From Purshia tridentata (taxonomy: Eukaryota; Streptophyta; Magnoliopsida; Rosales; Rosaceae), in the NCBI GenBank assembly GCA_003254885.1, contig QANT01006597.1:1-52121 (forward strand): a stretch of 52,121 nucleotides of DNA, read 5' to 3'. The notes beneath the pieces were generated by a model. It did not search any database. It was not told the DNA's origin and saw only the letters and a program-made list of their open reading frames with translations. Below are positions 23,834-36,476 of this stretch, piece by piece. The translations under genes were made by a program, and so were the position numbers. Numbering within the stretch: position 1 is the stretch's first letter; each line of letters starts with the position of its first letter.

Positions 23834-25006
23834 ATGGCTCCACCAAGACGTGCCTGCAGCATTGGTTTCCTGGTACTTCTGTGCTTGAGCCTCAGCAATG
23901 CCCACAGGGTTCTCATGGAGACTCCAAAAGAAAATAGCATGATGGGAGTAGAAACTGAAGGCTTTGGTTCAGGTGTGGGCATTGGCACTGGGACTGGAAC
24001 TGGAACTGGAACTGGGACAGGTATAGGCTTTGGAAGAGGGAGTGGGTCAGGTGGTAGTGGTGAGGGAATTGGTGTAGGCATTGGTACTGGCAGTGGTGGA
24101 AATGGATATGGGTCTGGAATTGGTTTTGGGTCTGGATCAGGAAATAGTGGTTGGCCAGGACAAGGAACTGGAATTGGAATCGGGTCTGGCACAGGTGGTT
24201 ATGGTGGGCAAGGTACTGGAACTGGCTTTGGGTCTGGGTCAGGAGGTTTTGGTGGACAGGATGGTTCTGGAATTGGTATTGGGACTGGCTCTGGATATTT
24301 TGGTGGACAAGGTTCTGGAATTGGTATTGGGTCTGGATCAGGAGGTGTTGGTGGGCAAGGTGGTTCTGGAATTGGTTTTGGTTCTGGGTCAGGAGGTTTT
24401 GGTGGACAAGGTACTGGAATTGGTATTGGGTCTGGCTCAGGCGGTGTTGGTGGGCAAGGTGGTTCTGGAATTGGTTTTGGGTCCGGGTCCGGAGGTTTTG
24501 GTGGACAAGGTACTGGAATCGGTATTGGGTCTGGCTCAGGAGGATCAGGATTTGTACCTCCGTATGTCCCGGTCTCAGGAGGTTGTGGGTGTGACCCAAT
24601 CTCTCCCGTGGGAGGGATAGAGATGGGCAAATTGGTCAAGCCCGATATCCGTCATGGGCTGGAAGAAATGAAGCACCGGGTTCCCCCGAGTCCGAAATCC
24701 AATCATGTGCTTGAAGAAATGAAGGACATGCGTCATCGCCCTCATGGGGACGGTAAATGTGGAGGCTTTGGTGGCGTTGTTAATAACCCTTGGTCAGTCC
24801 CCCAGCAACCTTATCAACCACCTTATTGCAACCCAAATCCATGCTGCAATGTGGGGGTTTTAATGGATGGGCCGAATGGTAATCCCACTCAACAAGCCCA
24901 CTTGACCACCATGGAAGGTGGACAAGAAGAGCCCATGCCACCATTTGTATCAAACAAGACACCAAGTGAAGCCCAACTTGGGTCTGCTGCTGAGCTTCAT
25001 AACTAG
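23834..25006 (+). CDS. ATA20: Secreted glycine-rich repeat protein, ATA20-like (anther)
   Basis: One uninterrupted exon encodes 390 residues. A signal peptide is clear ([20 protein letters not shown], probable cut after SNA near residue 23). Residues about 45-245 are nearly pure Gly with Ser, Thr, Ile, Phe and Gln in units like [17 protein letters not shown] and [17 protein letters not shown]. At the DNA level these form a 99-bp higher-order repeat. The C-terminal part (about 250-390) is non-repetitive, with Cys groups GGCGCDP and CNPNPCCN and a duplicated HGLEEMKH / HVLEEMKD motif. Arabidopsis ATA20 (At3g15400) is a tapetum-expressed protein with novel repeats and a glycine-rich domain, and this gene is in the matching position. 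I infer a cell-wall or anther-locule structural protein. Repeat number is likely to vary between alleles. Confidence 0.85.
   Translation: MAPPRRACSIGFLVLLCLSLSNAHRVLMETPKENSMMGVETEGFGSGVGIGTGTGTGTGTGTGIGFGRGSGSGGSGEGIGVGIGTGSGGNGYGSGIGFGSGSGNSGWPGQGTGIGIGSGTGGYGGQGTGTGFGSGSGGFGGQDGSGIGIGTGSGYFGGQGSGIGIGSGSGGVGGQGGSGIGFGSGSGGFGGQGTGIGIGSGSGGVGGQGGSGIGFGSGSGGFGGQGTGIGIGSGSGGSGFVPPYVPVSGGCGCDPISPVGGIEMGKLVKPDIRHGLEEMKHRVPPSPKSNHVLEEMKDMRHRPHGDGKCGGFGGVVNNPWSVPQQPYQPPYCNPNPCCNVGVLMDGPNGNPTQQAHLTTMEGGQEEPMPPFVSNKTPSEAQLGSAAELHN
24050..24545 (+). repeat. Coding tandem repeats with 99-bp higher-order period
   Basis: The Gly-rich part is built of about 48-51-bp units alternating IGIG/IGFG and GVGG/GFGG types. 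CAAGGTGGTTCTGG recurs at 24356 and 24455, giving a 99-bp period in the right half. The left half is more degenerate. Confidence 0.8.
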
Positions 25007-25418
25007 ATCTTCATTTGTCAAGAAGCTGCCCAGGATATGAAGTCAAATGTGTGTCAATAAAAGCTTCAAATAATAAGATCCTCTTCTAATGAAAGCCATT
25101 TAGTCTATCATGTTTTTCTAATTGAAGTTACACCATACAATCCCATTATCTATCAGTACTATCAATGAGTTGACCTTTAAATTTCACATCTCTATTACAT
25201 CAAATGTTTACACTCTAACTTCTGCAATATCTTGTCATGCGTTACATACATCCCGGCGAGTATTCTATGACTAACCCTATCAAGTATTTCTCAAACTGCA
25301 CACAGAGGGAAGCAAAATCTACACAATTCCCTTTTGCAATACTTCTTATTGAATCAAATGCCAAATCCATCACCTCATGACTTGCCGCCTTTTCTTCATC
25401 ATCATTGTTGTCATTGCT
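25007..25418. other. Short intergenic region between convergent ATA20-like and MLO genes
   Basis: Only 412 bases separate the two stop codons, so the two 3' untranslated regions are close and may overlap as antisense transcripts. No other feature is seen besides the AATAAA noted at 25056. Confidence 0.5.
25056..25061 (+). terminator. Poly(A) signal of the ATA20-like gene
   Basis: A canonical AATAAA lies 50 bases after the stop codon, followed by AT-rich sequence. This is the usual plant near-upstream element. Confidence 0.5.
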
Positions 25419-28400
25419 TCATTCCCTTCTACTCGGCATTGAAGTGGATCTTGGAATACTTTCTGTTGGAATATTCAATGTAACTGACGAAGAAACAGAA
25501 TACGATGGTCGAAGAAGGGGTGTACCCATCCTACTCGAAGTTTCGTTAGCAACAGGGGAAGGATCGATCATAGCACTAGAAACTTGTTGCAACTCAATTC
25601 CATTATGTGTATTAGCATCAGTTTCAGGGACATCGAGCAATTGACAATCATCTTCCTCAACTGACATTACTGTGCTTGCGTCTGTGTGTACAGTAGTTGA
25701 ATCATCAGTGTATATACCCAGCCTTCTTTTCCTCCTAGCTGCCTTTCCCCATCCATGAATTGTTTCTCTTATCCTTTGGGGAATTAGTGCCGCCTTATAA
25801 TTTGTTCCCATCTGAAAATTAAATGTAAATATAAACAGACGGGTTAAATTTCAGGCAATGAAACTCAGAAAGATAACATAATCTGAATCATGGCATAGCA
25901 ATAGATGGTGTTTGGAAATTGTTCGGAGCAATAGAGTAGCATGGACAACTAGTTTGGAATCAATTTCAAGAGAATCTCAGAAAGAAAAGAAAAGAGAATA
26001 ATCGAGTTAGGAAAAATCTGATTCAGAAAGAGAAGAAATCATAAGATATGTTCAAGAACTACTATCATGCAAACTTCATATGCCCGGAAAACAGTTTCTT
26101 CCTGCCAGTCCCTGACCAAGTTTGTCTCACACACATTCATATACACATACATAAATACATACAAATATACATGTATACATACTTTATATATGCATACATA
26201 TATGTATATCATAGCTGTACCTGAGTAACCAAGGCATACAGTGGCAAGGTGCTGTAGCTGCACAGGAACTGCCCGGCAAACCTATAAGATAATTGACAGT
26301 AATATAAGACCCATGATTGACTGCGTACTCTAAAGGGTAGATTGTCATAACCAGACGAATAGTTCACATACCCTAAAACCAGCCTTAAATACACGAGCAA
26401 ATGATTGCGGATAAAGCAAGAATTATACCCAAACTGCCACTGCAATCAAATAACCAAGTTAGTCTGGAAAGATCCTACAATTCCTAATAAAGTTGAATTA
26501 AAAAGGGTTACTTTTCCCTTTGTTTGATTGATTGGATTCATAATAAAACAATGAAGCATCATATTCTCATTTTTTTTGGGTTGGGTTGGGGGGCATGGGT
26601 GAGATGTGTTAAGGGCTACTGTAGAGAGAAACTTAATTTCCAACTTAGTATAAGCTTTTGGCCTTTAATGATTGAATAAGTTGTTTGCAACTTCCAGCAC
26701 TCCAAAGTGAGTACCAATCTAGTCAAGGAAAAGGAATTACCCCCTGGCCAAAAAAAAAAAAGGAAAAGGAATTACCCAAAACCAAAAGAATGAAGCCAAT
26801 TCAAATGCATTCTGCAATACGGGCATAGACAGAATAAAGGAAAAAAAAAACACATGTATATTAGTTCAATAATTGTGAGTACAAGTCATTAAAGAACACA
26901 ATGATACAGTACAACAAGCAACATCTAGCATCACGATAACCATTGCATACCTGGAACAAACTAAAATGAATCAAGGACAACAAAAGTTCTGGCTTCTTGA
27001 ACCAGAAAAGATCATCCCGAGGCCTCAGCTTTGCTCCTCCATAAGATCCAGTTATACCAGCATTCTCCAATGCCAGGGTTGCAATAACATGCTGCAGCTT
27101 CATTCCCACAAGAAGAACAAGCTGCACATGAACATACAATCAAAATAAAATAACATAAGAAGACATGACTATCTAACAGATTTGAGACAGAAGTTTATTT
27201 ATAAAAAACATTCACTTCCACTCTGTGGATATAATATGTTATTGTGTAAATTATGATGTGATGTTTGTGGTCATAGCCCAGAGAGAAGGTCCCAAGTCCA
27301 AATCTCCTCCCCCAAATGCCATAACTGATCAAGGAAGGAATAGGTGTGATGTGTGTTTTTACATGTGTCAGTTTGCCAATGCACATTTTTGCTGGCATCT
27401 TAGAAATCATTCATTTTTAGTAATAAGTGAAAAGCTAAAAATGAAAAGGAGAAGTAAAATCTGAACTTACAGCAATTGGAATGATAGCAATCCAGAAATA
27501 AAGATTAGACCCTGGCATAGGTTAAATTGCAATTTAGAGGTTTTCAAGACCAATAATAATCTTAACATGCACCAACTGGAAGTTAGAATAAACAATGCAA
27601 TGAAACATACAACTATGTTTCTTACTGAAGATAATAATCCCTAGTTCCCACAGATAGATCCATTTGAGACTAAATATTTACATGAATAAATCGCTTTGTA
27701 GTAAATTCATGCTAGCGTAATTACCAATTTCCTGAATTCATTTTCAGTTCTACTTCATACCTTTTACATTAAACAGCATGAAAGCAACAACAAATCCCCA
27801 GAGTGGGCCACTGCAAGAGATTAAAGAAGAGGCATTTTAGCTATTGATTCTCAGTGGAATTCAACTATGCAAACCAGCAATAACATCCAATAACAGAAAT
27901 TAGTGACCATGAGAACTTGAATTAGGTCCAAATACTTAGGGTGCTTCTTGTAATTATTGTGTAACCATTCTTAATTTATCTTCTTGTTATACCAGACCGG
28001 ATGCAGTCATCCAATTCCTAACAAATTGCAACTATATAATGAGAGCTCAAGGATAATTTGGAAGTATCCAAGACGTTAAATAAACTCTGAAGGTCCTTTT
28101 TTAATACTATAGGACATGGATCTCCAATCTATTTCCACAGTTGGATGGTGTTTTTTTATTAGCAATGATTTCTCTTTTTTTTTCCTTTTTCTTTTTCAAA
28201 TTGAGTTCATACCAGCCTATAACTAATATTTATTCTAAGAGCTTAAGGTGTCAAAGAATGTTCTAACAACTGATTTATTCAACACCCTGCCTCAATGAGA
28301 AGGCAAGAAGGGTCTTGAATTGTTACAACAACCTTCTTTAAGAGTTTTGGGCTTCTAGAGTAACTAGTTGTCACAATAAAACAATGACCGCCCATTTGAA

Positions 28401-31400
28401 TATTCACTTTCACCAAAATTATACTTTTTTCTCTGCTTGGAAATTAAGGGCCATAACCCTGGACCAGCCCTTGGAGGATGGGTGGATATATTTTTAATCT
28501 GTCCCTGATTTAGCAAACCTTCATGCATGAGAAAAATGGTTATCCCATTTGCAAATTATGATTTCATGATATGTATCTTTAAAAGCCAACTTACAAGAGA
28601 TGACACCGCTGCATATAACAAATACTAACAATAAATAGTTTCCATCATGGTAACGAAAACTACTACTCATTTATTCTTTCCATTCATAATAGAATAGATT
28701 AATTACTTACCTCACACCAACTATCTGTTGGAATTCCTCCTCCATAGATCGAATCATATAGCTGTGAAAATCATATTTTGGTGAAAGGTTGTGATTCTAC
28801 CATGAATAAGAGAAAGGAGTAAATATTCATTGAACAGTAGTTAAAATTGGCATTCCTAACATATCTGCAGCAAGATACTTATAATGTAAATTTACTTAAA
28901 CATACATAGTACATAAAAAAAGTGGAAACAGGAAAAGGACCACTTTTAGTGTATTGTATATGCAACATGACAAATCTAAACAGTTTATTGCCAAAAACAG
29001 AATCTTTTAGGCACCATGGGTCCTGGAACAAGTCATAAATTATAAATACATAACAAAATAATAATAATAATATCGTATTCCCTTGTTTCGTAAGAAAATT
29101 ATTGACATAACTCATTCAGTTAAAATTATAACTTTGTCTTATGATTATTTCTTGTTAATTGTTATATAGCAATACGTAAGCACAGTTACCAGACTTTGCA
29201 ATGTAATAGTACTATAGATGGTATGTTACAAACACAACAGTCAATTTGAAGGCATAATATGTGAAACCATATCTTTAAAGAGCTGACAATGTAATTTTAT
29301 ACTAAATAAAAAATAAACAAAATGTGGATACTCATTCTACTCCTCTGATGAATGAAAAAGATACCATGATGAAACCCTTGCGGAGTGTTAAGTAGTCAGC
29401 ACGAACCACTGAACGCCCAAATTGCCGGAAGAAACATGTCTGTAAGACAAAGCATTCAACTATAAAAAGCCTTGAATGAAATCAGCTGCTTCCTAATACC
29501 CAGAAACACAAAGAAAGCTGAATAATAACTAGTGCAGCCTATGGAGGAACTAAAGTGGGCTCCACGCCAAACTACAACCATAACCATAATTTTGGAAACT
29601 GAACGCAGTTTAAGCTTGCATTTTCAGTTATTCATCGTCTGCATCAGTTATTCCCCTCCCATATTTCCTCCAACTGATCCATATATTATCCATCATATAA
29701 AAGGGAGAAGACAGCCCTCTCTTTTTTCTTCTTTCTTTTTTATTTTTTGAGGAGGGGGGGTGGGGTGGTGTGGTTTTGGGGTTGGGTACTGATAGCAATC
29801 TCAGGGAACCTCAATATGGATGTGCTAAGCTTATCAAATATAACAATGTATGTCAATGAGAAATTAAGAATGCATCGCAACATGAAGAAGAATGGAGGTA
29901 CCAATGTAAATTAAGTAAGAAAAGAGAGTTTCACCTACCAGCCAGATAAAAAAACTATTCCTGACCAGAGGATTTGATGTATTTACAAAGGTAGACTGCC
30001 TTCGAATTGTCAACTGACGTGTGATTTCTGTTACAGAGTATATCTAGTCATCTCGCTGTTAATTTTTAAAATCTACATCACACGGCAAATAAAAACTCTA
30101 GCACCAAAGTGCCGTCTCTCTCTACACAAGGAGACCAATAAGTTGACCAAAATATAATTCCACACACTGTCATCATGTCATGTCAGAGCTTACCAGTCAA
30201 TGAATCATGCCGATCCATGCGAGCCTCATCTTCCCATAATCTCCAACTGTGAATCTGGTCACAGTCTTACAGTGTCAACCAGTAATTTATAATAAAAAGA
30301 TATTTCAATGTTCTATTATCATCTCCTCTTTCAGTAAATACCCACTATCTTCATACGTATAACATATCAGTACACTGCACAGTATAGAAAAGTATATGTA
30401 TATGTGTGTGTCAGCCTGTGTGTGTCAGCCTGTGTGTGTATGACATATATAGATAAATACTAGGCCAAAGATACAACGCTCTAGATTCATATCAAAGGTT
30501 GCAGCAAAAGAAATCATATAAAAGCTAATATGATAATTACTGGTTGATATTTCTCTGTGTCTTTATTGTGAAAAGAAGAAGTTACCTTTTTGTTTAAGAG
30601 TTATTTCAATGGGAAGAAGAAGAGAAACATCAAGAATATTCTAACCTTCACTATTGCCAGCAACATCATTAAGCAGCTGTAGGACACATGTGTTATTGCC
30701 ATGACAAAGATGAAGCGGTGCAACTGCTCAAGACCTTGATATGAAACAAATGGCTCATAACCCTGTTCAAAACCAAAGGAATTTCAATTTTAACCAAGAT
30801 TATTCCACTAGACATCACTTATAGTTCATTGAAAAAACAAAGAGAGGAAGAGGTCTAAAATAATTTCCTTAAGCATTTAAATCATATTCAATAATTTTAC
30901 TTCATTTCATTTCATTTTCCATGAACTTAGTGAATAACGTAACTCAAAAACTATATTTAGACAGAATTTTAGTTGATATGTCATACAATGGATGAGAAAT
31001 GTACCTGTTTGCAGGTATTATGATTCAAGCCATTTAACATTCTCCTAAACGAGTGAGGCAGAACAGAAAACATCAACAGCTTACGTTCCTCGGACGAATT
31101 ATTTTCCAGTTCTTCATCAATCTCAGACCTTGAGCATGGAGAAAATTTGCTATTGTAGAACTTTGATGGAATGCAAATATTGGCTATCATGCTGGACGTA
31201 GCCGTCAAAAGGAGAGAGATAAACCCAAGCAGCATCAGCTCTGGAGGCAGCAGCCCAAAAAATGAAAGCTTAGAAATGAGAAACATATTGTTAAGTGGCT
31301 TTCCAGCAACAGATCAAAAGGTTTTTCAGATAGTTGAGGAGGTTGTAAGAAGAATTTTAGGTATTACCTTCCTTCATTTTCTCCACAGCTTCAAGCAAGG

Positions 31401-31814
31401 GCTTACGATTAGTTTTCCGCAACCACTGAAACAACAAAAGAGCATAACCACACAACAAAATATATGTAAAATCTGTTCAAAATCAGAATTGTAAAGACTA
31501 CAGAATGGGTCATTACACAAAACATACTTTCTAAGTTGTAATCTAGTAACTAGTTTGATGCTTAATTTAAGGCACAATACAAGAATTTCTGTCACCTAGT
31601 CTCTGTAATTCCAACTAAATTAATATCCAATAATAACTTAAAACAATAAGAAAAAGAAGCTCATGAAAACAGCTAGAGTATCACTTACATGGCTTAATCG
31701 ATGGATCGAGCGCTCCACAAGCAGAGAAACAGCCACAAAAATTGTCAACACAGTAGCAACAGACCATGTTGGAGTCAAGGCCAAAGATCGCATTTCTTGT
31801 GTATCTTCCGCCAT
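25419..31814 (-). CDS. MLO11: MLO-like protein, clade I (MLO11/MLO14 type)
   Basis: Fifteen exons join in frame (555 residues): 31814-31689, 31425-31368, 31240-31005, 30762-30646, 30254-30194, 30027-29939, 29439-29365, 28796-28711, 27810-27761, 27511-27471, 27121-26951, 26811-26776, 26439-26372, 26281-26221, 25811-25419. Fifteen exons is a count I recall as usual for MLO genes. Seven membrane spans fit residues about 15-37, 63-84, 157-180, 284-298, 302-319, 358-385 and 402-424. Conserved loop Cys are present (ANICIPS, FSPCSRS, NTCKQGYEPF). The calmodulin-binding helix follows span 7 ([20 protein letters not shown], about 435-454). The start [20 protein letters not shown] and the [17 protein letters not shown] block match the MLO4/11/14 root-tropism clade, not the powdery-mildew susceptibility clade V. 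A likely non-coding exon ends before a GT donor near 32235. The assigned start is the first ATG; the preceding in-frame codon series has only TTG. Confidence 0.94.
30398..30440. repeat. TG-rich microsatellite with repeated 14-mer in MLO intron 4
   Basis: TGTGTGTGTCAGCC occurs twice in a row (about 30402-30430), inside a (TG)n tract. It lies in the intron between MLO exons 4 and 5. It is a likely length-polymorphic marker. Confidence 0.6.
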
Positions 31815-34800
31815 TCTCAATAATTCCCCAACTCAGATACTTTATATCTACTTCAAATGCAACCCCAAATATTTTTGTATAAGGCCAGTAAATAGAATTT
31901 CATAAAGGGTAGGCTCAAAAATCATTGCCCCTCAATTGTTTAACGGAACTAAGATTACAATAGCACACCAAAACTAATCCAACCACATCCTACATAATAT
32001 GAACAGAAAATCCTATTGTTCTGATCTCTAACCACATCAATGATATTCACAAGGAAAATACAAAAGATGTGTGCTCTGATATTTAAGCTCAAATTCACTG
32101 CCAGCTAATCACAGATGTGAATATAAACTATGAACCATAGAAGGGTCTGCAAAGAAACCTTTAAAATTTCAAAATTCGAAAACCAACTTCAATACCCTCT
32201 TTCCTTGGAGAGTACAAGATGGAGTTGAAGTAAACCTGAGAAGAAATGTGCTGGCTTCTTCTCAGTGCATTAATGTCAACCCAAGTACCACCAAAGCTAT
32301 ATTTACTCTTCTAGGCCCAGAAAATGTTTCCTTTTGTTTTCTGAAAAGAGTAATAAATCTTCAACAATGCTTCTCACTCCTCTGAAGGTTACTCTCTTCT
32401 GACCAAAAGACGCAACCTTTTCCTCAACCCCTTAAGGCCTCGACCATTCTTGCTCAGTTCAAGATCACACGTCCCCAAAGAACACAACTTTTTACCACAT
32501 TCTTGGATCTCCTTCAACACGCAAACAGGGCAGATTCAAAAGGTAACACAGCCCCAGCAAATTTAAGGTCACAAAACCCAAAATCTGAACCCAAAGTTCT
32601 CTCTTTCCTTTGTCAGTGCTTCAACTGTAAATGTGATTTTGTTGGGCCCATAAGAGAACAAAAATGTAGGACCAAAAATGGCGAAAGTTTTCTTTTCTCT
32701 ATTGTTTTTGAAGGGGTCGTGGTAAGTTCCTAGGGTTTTAACCGTTTTATACCTTAATGGACAATACAGACAGTTGGTTTACACCAAAAACAAAAATAAA
32801 AAAATAAGAATACATGGACCCCAACCGGAAAGATCTCACTTCTCACTCTCAGTTTGCTCGTTTTGTTTTTCTGTCTTTGTCTATTTTGTGACTAATACTC
32901 GTAGTTGGGACAAGATTTCTCATCTGTGTGTATTGCCACTTGCCAGCTCTGTCCCTGGCCTTGAACATAAGGATGTACTGAAATGTGAAACATATTAAAA
33001 TGGTATTTCGGATAGTTTTTTGTTCATCATATTGAACTAAATCAAACTCTCAACTTATCACCATTTTAACTCATTACTCAAATCATCCTCACCACTTAAA
33101 CTAATCTAGATAGTTAGGTTGCTGCAATGTGGTTTATATGCATAGGCAGATTTTGATTTTGCTCACAAAAACTCATTTGACAGTCTCATTTATGTTATTG
33201 TAGATTTCCGATGTGTTATATTATATTTCTTTTCTCTTAGCATATTTATTTATATTTTTTGTTGAGCGGTTAGGGGTGTTCGGACCAGCTTATACTAATC
33301 ATCTCCCTAATCCGATCGAATATAGACTATCCACGTTAGAATTAAAAAATGCATATAAAATATCTCTCGCAATTTGACTATGCGAGAAGTCGAATTGGTA
33401 ACTATAGAGAAGCAAACTCATGACATGACCAACTAAACTATCCCACTAGGTTAAGGTAAAATGAGTATTAAGATATTTGAGGGTGTAGAGAGTACAAAAG
33501 TGTTGGGTGCCAAATGCAATTCTTTTTTTTTTTTTGGTTCCTAATAAAACTCCAAAACAATGTGTTCACATGTGGCATGTGAATCCCTTAATTATTTACT
33601 TAGCCACATGATAATAAAATTTTGAGGTGGATTGGAGTTATACTTAGATTAATGCAATTTCGAAACCTGGGATCCATAAAAAATATATATATAATAAAAA
33701 ATGAGAGATATGTTCAAGTGGAAGGGATTGCCAGACTTGGGGAATGGAGTGAAAATATTTGTTCTCTAATAAATATGGTCCAATTAGATTACGGAAAATT
33801 TAAACACAAGTTTTGCTATGAGAGAGATGGTATCACCGTATCACTAGTTTTGCCATGACCCTAAAAATCCAATAATCATACCACTCATCAAACTTGTTTC
33901 TTAAATTCATTCTCTGCTAATGTGTTAGTACATATATTAATATATAATTTGTTAAAAATAAATGGAGTTTAAAATATAACAATACTCTTAAAAAATTAGT
34001 TGGAATTGATCCAAAATGATTTTGAGACCCCAAATTATTCAAGTGGGATTGTACTTTAAAGATACCTAGTTCCCTATAAGAAGAGAGTTTGGCTGAAATT
34101 AAGCAAGTGGTTCATAATTCATATAGTCTATAATTAGCCTAATTCTTAAAAGCACAATTAAAAGTGAATTCAATTTCGCAAACAAAGCTGATGGCCAGTG
34201 ATTTGGCAAAGCTGATCGAATACAAAAAGAAAAGGAAATAATATAATAACCCTTGCTAACTACCAAGTATATATCATATATGCATAATGTCACTGCCTAC
34301 GTTTGGAACAGGTTAATTAATCATATTATATACCCATAATTAAACAATTAAGGGCAATGTTGTTTTGTATATATGATTAATTAAGGGCAATATTGTATTC
34401 TTTACACTTTCCAACGCTTCCATCAAGCAGGGATTGGCGTAGGTCAAACTAGCTTGCGGGGTCCACCCGCTAGTCAGCCATATCAAAGTGTCATGTTTGG
34501 ATTTTGGGACCCACATATATATATATATATCACATCACCTTCAATTTCTCTTTTACAACTTTTCTTTTTAGTTTTGCTGACAGAGATTGAATACGTGTGA
34601 CACTTTTTTAAGAAAGCTCCACCGCCACCGCTATAAGCCATGCAGTGACGTACGACATAGTAGATTACTAGCTCGCTTAATTTGACCTTTCTCTTCCACA
34701 AAATTACTACTTATATACTTACTAGGTTCTGTCGTGTGTATATATATATATTTTATATTATTTAATAATAAAGGGCATGATCCGCATGATATTAATGGTC

Positions 34801-34923
34801 TCCTTTAAAGACTAAAGTCCTCTTCTCCCAAATAAAAAAATGGGAAATTAAATTTCATAAACTTTTCAAAGATGATTCTGTTTCGTTTTTTCCTCAGTTG
34901 AGACTTGAGAGTGCCAACTGCCA

Positions 34924-35285
34924 AACAAGAGTCTATGATTATGAATGTCAAATTACTCCAGATACTACTAAAAACGCGTTTGTTTGGTGGCAGAGAGTAA
35001 ATACATTTGAAGACTTATTCCCTACAAATTGCATGAGATATATGGCACTTGTCACTTGGGCCAAGGAAATTGAGTAGATAATTGCTATTAAGATGGCACC
35101 TATGAACAAGAGTCTATGATTATGAATGTCAAATTACTCCAAATACTACTAAAAACGCGTTTGTTTGGTGGCAGAGAGTAAATGCATTTGAAGACTTATT
35201 CCCTACAAATTGCATGAGATATATGGCACTTGTCACTTGGGCCAACGAAATTGAGTAGATAATTGCTATTAAGATGGCACCTATG
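34924..35285. repeat. 181-bp tandem duplication
   Basis: Two head-to-tail copies, 34924-35104 and 35105-35285, each start AACAAGAGTCTATGATTATG and end AAGATGGCACCTATG. I count three differences (CCAGATACT/CCAAATACT, AAATACATT/AAATGCATT, GCCAAGGAA/GCCAACGAA). There is no inverted-repeat structure and no coding potential. Near identity means recent duplication. Confidence 0.9.
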
Positions 35286-35454
35286 ACCTAACCAACCCAA
35301 TAGGTGAACAATGGCATGGTTGGAGCAATTGTAGGTTTAAAGATGATGTTCTTATTTTTCAAAAAATAAGGACATCTTTACTTGAAAATTTTCCCATATA
35401 TAATATTATAATACCAATATTTGATTGATAGTGATCCATTTCTCATAGCCCAAA

Positions 35455-35605
35455 GTCTAATTTCTAAGGCTCGAGGCCAAGGACTTGAGGCTTGGGATTC
35501 AACGGTTGAATTCGAGACTTGGGAGCCCGGATCAAGGACTCAAAAGTAGGAATTCAAGACTGGGTATTCAAGATTCAAGGCTTGTAGTATGAGGCTCGAA
35601 CTTAC
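35455..35605. repeat. Degenerate short tandem repeat
   Basis: About 150 bases are built of variants of AAGGCTCGAGG, AAGGACTTGAGG, GATTCAAGG and GAGGCTTGGGATTCAA. The period is roughly 10-16 bases and strongly decayed. It looks like an old minisatellite. Confidence 0.5.
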
Positions 35606-36476
35606 CCTTACATTCCTAAAATCCAACTTATTGTTTGACGCATTAATTCCTTTATGGGATAAGAAAGAACAATAATACGTGGAGTGGTGAGAAAGAACAA
35701 TAATATGTGCTTCACTTCCATACAAACTATATGATATGAAGTTTCTTCCCAATCATGACTCCACAACGGTAGAGATGGCATTGCTTTGTATTACAATTGT
35801 TTGTGGTAGAGATTTGTCTATGCCATTAAAGAAAATAAGTGGCATTCACTAATCGAACCCCATATGGCAGGCTGCCAAGTTATTGGGTCCATTTTGGCAA
35901 ATTTGGTCGCAACACACCATGTGAAGTGTGAAGTGAACAAGTGAAGGGTCAACTTTTGTTATCAAATTAATAATAGTGTATGCTGTAGTAGCTAGCCTTA
36001 GACATAATATTTGCTTTTGATAGGAACATTGTTTCCTTGAACTTGGACCTGGAAAGCCTACATATGATGGGACCAATGAGAAATTGATTCAAATTCGCTC
36101 ACACCATGGGATGAAAAATTAACCAAATCTTTGCAATTAGTTGATGGCCAAGTATGAAAATTGGGAAGTTTTAGAAACCAAACCTTTTATATTTATTATC
36201 GAGAAAATCTCTACCAACAAAAATAATACTGGGCAGGATAGAGTAAAGAATGGCCTCCCTAATGGATAGAATAGGGCATAATGTAGACAAAGATAAATAC
36301 AGAATTGGAATAGCAGTTGACGTCATTATACTATCAAAACATTCAAACTCGTACAAAACTCTTGAGACGATCATAACATTTATGGACTACAAAGAGTAAA
36401 CATCTCTAACACAAAAATCTGTTACTCCACTGTTGGAGACTCGCCAGCCTTCTATTTCTTAGCGGCTGGAAGGAAA

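Larger units (their letters stand above)
31815..36476. other. MLO leader and promoter plus gene-poor repeat region
   Basis: Bases 31815-32350 hold the MLO 5' untranslated region and a probable leader intron. Upstream are TGGGCC (about 32643) and TAGGGTTT (32731-32738). Beyond that the DNA is AT-rich with simple repeats (AT runs near 34516 and 34738), a 181-bp tandem duplication and a degenerate short repeat, each listed separately. No gene is seen between MLO and the NUG2 stop. Confidence 0.45.

Noticed and set aside
23749..24639. Long open frames antisense to the glycine-rich gene (Pro-rich) and in its other plus frames (Val/Leu- or Trp-rich)
   Set aside because: They are by-products of the GGN-rich repeat, whose complement reads NCC (Pro) and whose shifted frames lack stops. 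The sense frame has a signal peptide, a sensible tail and a poly(A) signal.
26039..26263. Open frame rich in Tyr/Val/Cys in the MLO intron 14 region
   Set aside because: It comes from a CATA/TACA microsatellite and overlaps the intron after MLO exon 14.
31815..31820. Upstream in-frame extension of MLO by two residues
   Set aside because: The codon at 31820 is TTG, not ATG; the first true ATG is at 31814.
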